NCBI RefSeq assembly: GCF_025060755.1
Contig: NZ_JANYUY010000035.1
Location: forward strand, 1 to 64,000
Origin: Paenibacillus doosanensis
GTDB taxonomy: Bacteria; Bacillota; Bacilli; Paenibacillales; NBRC-103111
DNA length: 64,000 nucleotides
Reading direction: 5' to 3'
This document shows positions 59,062 to 64,000 of the stretch, piece by piece. Under the pieces are notes generated by a model, which was given only the letters and a program-made list of their open reading frames with translations, made no database searches and was not told the origin of the DNA. Every line of letters begins with the position of its first letter. Position 1 is the stretch's first letter. Position numbers and translations under genes: made by a program.

Positions 59062-60134
59062 TTACTTGCCGCCGTTTCCAGCGGCTCCATGTCCAGCTTC
59101 ACTTGATCTTGGAACATAATCAGGCTTTCTTCCGGAATAACGACCATGAATTTGTCGCCTTGATTCAGCTTCAAATGGCGGAATTCTTCAACCGGCACAT
59201 CGATCTTGAGCGCTTGTCCTGCGTCGATTCGATGGCTGTTCAGCACAGTCTGCACCGTAATCCGGTAAAACGAACCGCGAAATTCAATAAATTTCAGAAC
59301 GACATGAATGCCGCCCTCCATAGGCTTCGATACGATTCGGATATGTTCAGGCCGCACCGATAACAAACATTCATTCTTGAGTTCGCTTCTCGGGTCCGCT
59401 TGCCGATGGATAAAATTCATAGTCCCGATAAAATCGGCGACAAAAGGCGTCCTCGGCCGATCATAAATATCCTCCGGCGTGCCGATCTGAATGACTTCGG
59501 CATGATTCATGACAATGATCCGGTCGGCCATCGTGAGCGCTTCTTCCTGGTCATGAGTGACCATGACCGTCGTAATGCCAAGCCTTTTCTGCAGATCGCA
59601 TATTTCCTGCCGCAGCTTATGGCGCACCTTGGCGTCTAACGCAGATAACGGCTCATCGAGCAACAGCATATCCGGTGATAACGCGATAGCTCTCGCCAAC
59701 GCAATACGCTGCTGCTGACCGCCGGAAAGCTGGGAAGGATAGCGGTCTCTGGCCTGGCTAAGACCGACCATCTCCAGCATTTCCTCCACTTTCCCGTGAA
59801 TCTCCCGCTTGGTCATTCCTTTTCCCTTCAAACCGTAGGCAATATTCTCATATGCCGACAGATTGGGAAACAAGGCGTACGATTGGAATACGATGCCGAA
59901 TTTGCGGTTGGCGGGGGATACATAAGTCATATCCTTCCCGTTCATAACGACCGAACCGGAATCGGGCGATTCCAGTCCGGCCAGGATTCGGAGCAGCGTC
60001 GTCTTACCGCAGCCGCTCGGTCCCAGAAGGCAAACGAACTCTCCTTTTCGGATGCCGATGTGGATTTGTTTTAGAGCATCAAATGTACCGAACGATTTGC
60101 TTACCTGATTGATCTTCAAATAGTCTGACATCAT
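59058..60134 (-). CDS. ABC importer ATPase (PotA/FbpC/PhnT class)
   Basis: The 358-residue nucleotide-binding subunit has Walker A GPSGCGKT (38-45), Q-loop VFQSYALFP, signature LSGGQ (136-140), Walker B LLLDEP (157-162), D-loop SALD and switch His in VTHDQEEALTMADRI. A C-terminal TOBE domain (~275-345) follows. The class includes polyamine, iron and 2-aminoethylphosphonate importers. It overlaps the permease by 4 nt and follows the binding protein by 29 nt. It is the only importer ATPase in the window. Its iron/phosphonate-type partners make it an unlikely donor for the four LplB/LplC systems, but that is not excluded. Confidence 0.92.
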   Translation of the reverse strand: MMSDYLKINQVSKSFGTFDALKQIHIGIRKGEFVCLLGPSGCGKTTLLRILAGLESPDSGSVVMNGKDMTYVSPANRKFGIVFQSYALFPNLSAYENIAYGLKGKGMTKREIHGKVEEMLEMVGLSQARDRYPSQLSGGQQQRIALARAIALSPDMLLLDEPLSALDAKVRHKLRQEICDLQKRLGITTVMVTHDQEEALTMADRIIVMNHAEVIQIGTPEDIYDRPRTPFVADFIGTMNFIHRQADPRSELKNECLLSVRPEHIRIVSKPMEGGIHVVLKFIEFRGSFYRITVQTVLNSHRIDAGQALKIDVPVEEFRHLKLNQGDKFMVVIPEESLIMFQDQVKLDMEPLETAASK

Positions 60135-60163
60135 GTCCTACCTCTCATTTGCGGCTAAACGGA

Positions 60164-61249
60164 TTACTTTTTACCTTCGCTCTTCGAGTCGTAACGTTTT
60201 TGCCATTCGTTAAGAATGCCGTCGCGTTCTTTGGCCATCGAATTCAAGTCGTTTTTAATCAACTGTTTCACCGGATCTTTCTCGTAGCCTTCAGGAATTT
60301 GGTTGCTGTCGCTCTTTACGCTGAGAATCGCATAGTTTTTGTTATACTCCTTCATGGCATCTTCGCTGATCGCCCAATCGAGGAATTCCTTGGCAATCGG
60401 CTTGAGCGCCTTCTTCTTAATGAGTCCGTTGGCTTCCACATCCCAGCCGGAGCCTTCTTTAGGGAAGACGACTTGAACGGGAGCCCCGCCTTTCTTCTCG
60501 GTAATACCGCGATAGCCGAAAGAAATCCCGATCGGGTATTCGCCGGTGCCCGCCATCTTGGAAGGTTTGGAGCCGGATTGCGTATACATGCCGATATTGT
60601 CGTGCAGCTTGTCCATAAACGTCCAGGCTTTGTCTTTACCCATTAATTGCACCAGCGCGCTGACGGTCAGGAAGCCTGTGCCCGAGGCGGCCGGATTCGG
60701 CATCGTAATTAACCCTTTATACTCCGGCTTCACCAGATCCTCATATGATTGCGGGATAGGCAGATTGCGTTTTTCCATCTCCTTGGTATTTACGACGAAT
60801 GCCGTCTCCCAAGCATCGATACCGACCCAAGCCGGCGGATTCGCCGTATCTTTAAACTCTGGAACGACGCGTTCCACCCCTTTTGGCGCATAAGGCTCCA
60901 GCATACTGTTTTGATTCAGCACAAGCAGACTGGTTGCAGCCGTACCCCAGACGACATCGGCCTGCGGATTGTCTTTCTCGGCCAGTAATTTGGCGGTAAT
61001 TACGCCGGTGGAGTCGCGAACGATATTGATTTTAAGATCGGAGTGGGCTTTCTTGAACGTTTCCAAATACGATTTGATTTGGTCATCCTCCAGCGCCGTA
61101 TAAATCGTCAGTTCTTTATTATTGACTGCCGCTTGTCCTGCGTCCGCCTCTCCCGGTTTGCCCGATGTTGTGGTTTTGTTGGTGCCGCATCCCACAAGAA
61201 GCGATGCCAATAATGTTACTGCAACAGAAAACTTAACTACTTTTTTCAT
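60164..61249 (-). CDS. ABC importer solute-binding lipoprotein (PhnS2/AfuA-like)
   Basis: The 361-residue binding protein has a lipoprotein signal peptide (lipobox LLVGC, Cys21) and the type II periplasmic fold typical of iron and 2-aminoethylphosphonate carriers (LTIYTALEDDQIKSYLETFK, ADVVWGTAATSLLVL, GLITMPNPAASGTGFLTVSA). The tyrosine cluster that identifies ferric-binding proteins is not evident, and the PNPAASGTG segment could bind a phosphate or phosphonate group. That inference favours an organophosphorus ligand. First gene of the importer/surface-protein operon. GGGAGATATC precedes the ATG. An array of phased TTGTTG repeats lies ~105-140 nt upstream. Confidence 0.87.
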   Translation of the reverse strand: MKKVVKFSVAVTLLASLLVGCGTNKTTTSGKPGEADAGQAAVNNKELTIYTALEDDQIKSYLETFKKAHSDLKINIVRDSTGVITAKLLAEKDNPQADVVWGTAATSLLVLNQNSMLEPYAPKGVERVVPEFKDTANPPAWVGIDAWETAFVVNTKEMEKRNLPIPQSYEDLVKPEYKGLITMPNPAASGTGFLTVSALVQLMGKDKAWTFMDKLHDNIGMYTQSGSKPSKMAGTGEYPIGISFGYRGITEKKGGAPVQVVFPKEGSGWDVEANGLIKKKALKPIAKEFLDWAISEDAMKEYNKNYAILSVKSDSNQIPEGYEKDPVKQLIKNDLNSMAKERDGILNEWQKRYDSKSEGKK

Positions 61250-61354
61250 GGACGATATCTCCCTTTTCTTGGCTTAATGTCATTTTCTTTTCAACTTAAC
61301 TGTACTCCAGTTTTGTTAACGGAGCGTCATTTCTATGTAAACAAATGATTAATT

Positions 61355-61390
61355 TTGTTGATTGTTCTGTATAATTGTTGTTATTTGTTG
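61355..61390. promoter_or_regulatory. phased TTGTTG repeat array upstream of the importer operon
   Basis: Forward-strand hexamers TTGTTG (61355-61360), TTCTGT (61365-61370), TTGTTG (61375-61380) and TTGTTG (61385-61390) recur every 10 nt. Helically phased repeats of this kind bind winged-helix response regulators. PhoP is one candidate given the phosphoesterase and PhnSTU-like genes. No convincing -35/-10 pair was identified between here and the start at 61249. Confidence 0.35.
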
Positions 61391-61424
61391 TATTTATTTT
61401 ACGTAAACTCACATGCTTATCCAT

Positions 61425-61458
61425 GAAAAAAACCATACAGTGTAAGCACCGTATGGTT
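61425..61458 (-). terminator. Rho-independent terminator of the oxidoreductase operon
   Basis: On the minus strand AACCATACGGTG pairs with CACTGTATGGTT around CTTA and is followed by TTTTTTT. It lies ~120 nt after the stop codon at 61580. The sequence 61459-61579 between them shows nothing else. Confidence 0.8.
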
Positions 61459-61579
61459 GCGACCTATCGCGATCTATGCAGCTTTTTATCCGGGACTGAT
61501 ATTGAAATCGGAGGACAAAGGCGAACGCTTACGCTTTTCCAGATTCAAATGGCCCCTACGCTCTTTTTTCACCACGCTT

Positions 61580-62563
61580 TTAAAGCTTCACCGGCTTTTT
61601 GAGGCGAATCGATTCATAGGCGGCCAGCGCAATTACCGTTGAACGGTACCCGTCCTCCCCGGTAATCGAAACAGGTCTTCCTTCTTGTAAGCAGGTAATA
61701 AAATCGTCAATCAGCAGTTCATCTTTATTATCGCCCCAATAGCTCCACTCCGCATAACCGCCCGCTTCACTGTATATTTCGTTGATTTGGGCAAAATAAT
61801 CGATCGAGATCACACCGTCGGTTCCGACGATTTCCATCGTCAAATCCCGTTTATACGGAAATGCGCGGGTTCGCGACCAGCTCGCATCGAGGGCGGCAAT
61901 CACTCCGTTGGCGAATTTAACGTGGACCATTCCTGCATCGTCGATATCGACGCCATGGAACAAGCTACCTGCTTCCGCATATACTTCTACCGCCTTGGAA
62001 CGAAGCATCCAGTTCAATAAATCCATGACATGCACTGTATGGTCGATAATCGAACCGCCTCCCGACAACGCCCGGTCGTTGAACCAACCGCCTATCATTT
62101 CCCCTTTATTCGTAGCTTTAACAGCCGCTACCCGGCCGATCTCTCCCCGTTCGATAGCTTGTTTTGCCTCAATCACCATGGGAATATAACGGTTGGGAAA
62201 CGATGTCATGAGCTGCACGCCGTTTTCCTTGCACGCTTCGATCATCCTGCGCATTTCCTCCACGGAAATACCTAAAGGCTTTTCGCATAATACATGCTTT
62301 TTTTGTTTCGCCGCCTCTATCGTCAGCTCTGCGTGCCTGGAGTTTTCGGAGCTAATAATGACCGCATCGGCGTCGCTTGCCAGCAGCTCGCGATAATCCG
62401 CATAGTAAGGCAGACCGTACTGCCGAATAAACGGCTCTACCCGCTCCTTGTTTTCGTCGGCGATGCCGATCAGCTCTATGTCATTGCGCTGCATCAATGC
62501 CTGCAAGTAGCTGACGGCATGCAGGTGAGCAAAGCTGATCATTCCTATCCTCAAACTACGCAT
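61580..62563 (-). CDS. Gfo/Idh/MocA family oxidoreductase
   Basis: The 327-residue NAD(P)-dependent sugar/polyol dehydrogenase type protein has an N-terminal Rossmann fold (RIGMISFAHLHAVSYLQAL), the catalytic EKP motif at 94-96 (CEKPLG, Lys95) and a C-terminal alpha/beta domain with GGSIIDHTVHVMDLLNW, including the conserved DxxxH-type helix. ATG 62563 is preferred over an in-frame codon at 62608 because GAGGGGG lies upstream and the fold begins there. It overlaps the preceding gene by 8 nt. Cytoplasmic. The substrate is probably a sugar or inositol derivative. Confidence 0.9.
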   Translation of the reverse strand: MRSLRIGMISFAHLHAVSYLQALMQRNDIELIGIADENKERVEPFIRQYGLPYYADYRELLASDADAVIISSENSRHAELTIEAAKQKKHVLCEKPLGISVEEMRRMIEACKENGVQLMTSFPNRYIPMVIEAKQAIERGEIGRVAAVKATNKGEMIGGWFNDRALSGGGSIIDHTVHVMDLLNWMLRSKAVEVYAEAGSLFHGVDIDDAGMVHVKFANGVIAALDASWSRTRAFPYKRDLTMEIVGTDGVISIDYFAQINEIYSEAGGYAEWSYWGDNKDELLIDDFITCLQEGRPVSITGEDGYRSTVIALAAYESIRLKKPVKL

Positions 62564-63698
62564 TGTCCCCGCCCCCTCTCCGGCCGCCGCTGCTCGCGCT
62601 TGAAGCATCAGCGGGTACGCACGATACCGGCTCTACCGGCAGTCCGGTACGTATGGATTGAGAGGCCGCCCATGCCAAATTCATCGTTTCAAGCGCATCC
62701 TCCGCAGCCGTCACCGGCTCCCTGCCTTCCTTAATGCAGTCCAGCAAATGAAGAAGATCGGCATATTCCGGATTGCGGAACGATGGGCTGAATCCGCGAT
62801 GTCCCGGATGTACCTCCGCCTCCGCATATTTATACAGATGCAGTGCGTCCGTTTTGCGGCTATCGTAACGGATCACGCCTCCCGAACCGGCATATTCGGC
62901 GGCTGAGGCGTAATCTCCGGGATAGCCCCAATACGCTTCCAGATTCGCAATCGCTCCGTTCCGAAACTTGATAGTCGCCAGGATATAGTCGAGCCGTTCC
63001 GAGGCCGTCCGCATGGCATATACCGATGCCGCTTCTCCGGCAATCCAGCGGAGAATATCGATATCCTGCAGAGCCAGCCGATACAATGCGCCTCCCGCCC
63101 GCTCCTCGCCCTGATCCTCCCGCAGTCCGCCTGTCCAACGAATCCCGCTTGCCCATGCCGCCTCGGTTAAGCCCGGCTCGAACGCATGAGAACGGCAGGC
63201 ATGCCGCCGCTGTTCTTGATCTTCCGGTATCAACGTCAACGGGCAATAGCGCTTCACGTTGATCACCCCGAGGCTGCCGATGGTCCCGGCTGCGATTCGC
63301 TTCCGCAGATCCGTATTGTGATGAGCAAATCGCCCCGGATTTGTGAATAACAATCGGCTTCGGGACGTCCGGGCCGCGAGCATCTCCTGAAGCTCCTCCG
63401 GCCGGAAAGCTGCCGGCATTTCGGTTATTACATGATAGCCCGTCTCCAGCGCATGAAGTATGTTCCGTCGTCGGCTATCCGAAGCGCCCGTAAAGACAAG
63501 TACGGAGCCCGGCGGCAACGATTCAATCAGCGCTTCAAACGCTGAGAAAACGCGGCATCCGCATTGCTCCGCCAGCTCCGCGGCCGCTTCGCCGTTCTCG
63601 CCGCAGATGCCGGCGACTCTGGCTTGCCCCGTTGCCGACAGATGCTGCGCATACCGCTTCCCGGTTGCGCCGGCTCCGATCATCGCTATGTTGATCAT
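62556..63698 (-). CDS. Gfo/Idh/MocA-like protein with altered EKP motif
   Basis: The 380-residue protein has a Rossmann fold starting INIAMIGAGATGKRYAQHL and a C-terminal domain (FRNGAIANLEAYWGYPGDYAS). Where family members carry E-K-P the sequence is E93-M94-P95 (ITEMPAAF), so the lysine that takes part in catalysis is missing. The protein may have lost oxidoreductase activity or use another residue. ATG 63698 is preferred because TAGGAGG lies ~8 nt upstream. The frame open to 63902 adds only an arginine-rich, unlikely N-terminus. It follows the partial oxidoreductase by 46 nt and overlaps the next one by 8 nt. Confidence 0.85.
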   Translation of the reverse strand: MINIAMIGAGATGKRYAQHLSATGQARVAGICGENGEAAAELAEQCGCRVFSAFEALIESLPPGSVLVFTGASDSRRRNILHALETGYHVITEMPAAFRPEELQEMLAARTSRSRLLFTNPGRFAHHNTDLRKRIAAGTIGSLGVINVKRYCPLTLIPEDQEQRRHACRSHAFEPGLTEAAWASGIRWTGGLREDQGEERAGGALYRLALQDIDILRWIAGEAASVYAMRTASERLDYILATIKFRNGAIANLEAYWGYPGDYASAAEYAGSGGVIRYDSRKTDALHLYKYAEAEVHPGHRGFSPSFRNPEYADLLHLLDCIKEGREPVTAAEDALETMNLAWAASQSIRTGLPVEPVSCVPADASSASSGGRRGGGDNA

Positions 63699-63744
63699 AA
63701 TCCGCCTCCTAAGCTTCAGTTTGTGCAGACCCGGCTCCGGCCGG

Positions 63745-64000
63745 TCATAACGACACGGCTTGCCCGGTTTCCGCCGAAGCGTAAATCGCCTCCAGTATTT
63801 CCTGTACGACCAGCGCCTGCTCCGGTTTGACGACCGGCTCGCCGCCGCTGAGGATCGCTTCGATCCACAGCCGCGCCTCCAGTTCCGCCGGACTTTCTTC
63901 ATGGGTTTGATAGAACGGAATTCCCTTCGGCTGAAGATGAATTTGCGTCGTATACAGTCTTCCGTATTTCTCGCCGTTGATCGTCAATCCGTCCCACATA
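63745..64000 (-). CDS. C-terminal part of a Gfo/Idh/MocA oxidoreductase (cut by window end)
   Basis: About 85 residues are visible, ending IYASAETGQAVSL. The pattern IEAILSGGEPVVKPEQALVVQEILEAIYASAETGQ is the usual last helix pair of Gfo/Idh/MocA proteins, where a catabolic dehydrogenase closes with a conserved glycine and proline. The 5' part lies beyond the right edge. It is the first visible gene of the three-gene oxidoreductase operon. Confidence 0.8.
   Translation of the reverse strand, partial: MWDGLTINGEKYGRLYTTQIHLQPKGIPFYQTHEESPAELEARLWIEAILSGGEPVVKPEQALVVQEILEAIYASAETGQAVSL

Noticed and set aside
63699..63902. Arginine-rich N-terminal extension of the second oxidoreductase
   Set aside because: It overlaps the 3' end of the preceding gene. 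The Rossmann fold and ribosome binding site place the start at 63698.
1..64000. tRNA, rRNA, CRISPR array, prophage or complete insertion sequence
   Set aside because: I looked for clover-leaf, rRNA-like, regularly spaced repeat and transposase signals and saw none beyond the two remnants at the left end.

Overview
The window looks like a chromosomal accessory region of a Paenibacillus/Cohnella-type Firmicute. The signs are strong AGGAGG-type ribosome binding sites with frequent GTG/TTG starts, many LplB/LplC-type sugar permeases without their own ATPase, YesM/YesN-type two-component pairs, AraC regulators with membrane sensor domains, cysteine-anchored lipoproteins and giant SLH-anchored surface proteins. 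The first ~1.1 kb is visibly AT-rich and carries a PadR regulator, a truncated HsmA-like gene and IS-like debris. From ~1.4 kb onward the sequence is richer in GC and almost entirely coded on the minus strand.

From left to right: (a) 1-1380, HsmA-like remnant, padR with three matching operator-like sites, and an IS200/IS605 transposase remnant. (b) 1398-3064, XRE-cupin and ArsR-type regulators on the plus strand. (c) 3128-18626, a ten-gene minus-strand operon read from right to left: AraC sensor-regulator, solute-binding lipoprotein A, two permeases, solute-binding lipoprotein B (near-duplicate of A), two sulfatases, a GH2 glycosidase and two more sulfatases. (d) 19028-26843, histidine kinase, response regulator, two permeases, binding protein and a fumarate-lyase-superfamily enzyme, ended by a terminator at ~18974. 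(e) 26984-32957, AraC sensor-regulator, two permeases and a binding protein. (f) 33084-36020, one reading frame encoding two complete sulfatases in tandem. (g) 36270-39493, a lipoprotein and a small membrane protein divergent from an unusual alpha/beta-hydrolase-SARP fusion. (h) 39571-46542, two permeases, binding protein, response regulator and kinase. (i) 46765-61249, a PhnS/T/U-like or iron-type ABC importer followed in the same direction by two ~1,700-residue SLH-anchored proteins, one with a calcineurin-like phosphoesterase. (j) 61580-64000, three Gfo/Idh/MocA-type oxidoreductases, the last cut by the window end.

Taken together, sections c-h read as a locus for uptake and intracellular breakdown of sulfated oligosaccharides. 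Four binding-protein-dependent importers each have their own regulator. Six cysteine-type sulfatase domains without signal peptides would remove sulfate in the cytoplasm, and the GH2 enzyme would cleave glycosidic bonds. No secreted depolymerase, sulfatase-maturation enzyme or importer ATPase for these four systems is in the window. The substrate cannot be named from sequence alone.

The least ordinary items are the hydrolase-SARP fusion (apparent loss of the catalytic histidine, and 11-bp spaced direct repeats in its divergent promoter), the double sulfatase with an internal start, a promoter/operator block repeated in front of two parts of operon c, and the coupling of an ABC importer to two giant surface proteins.
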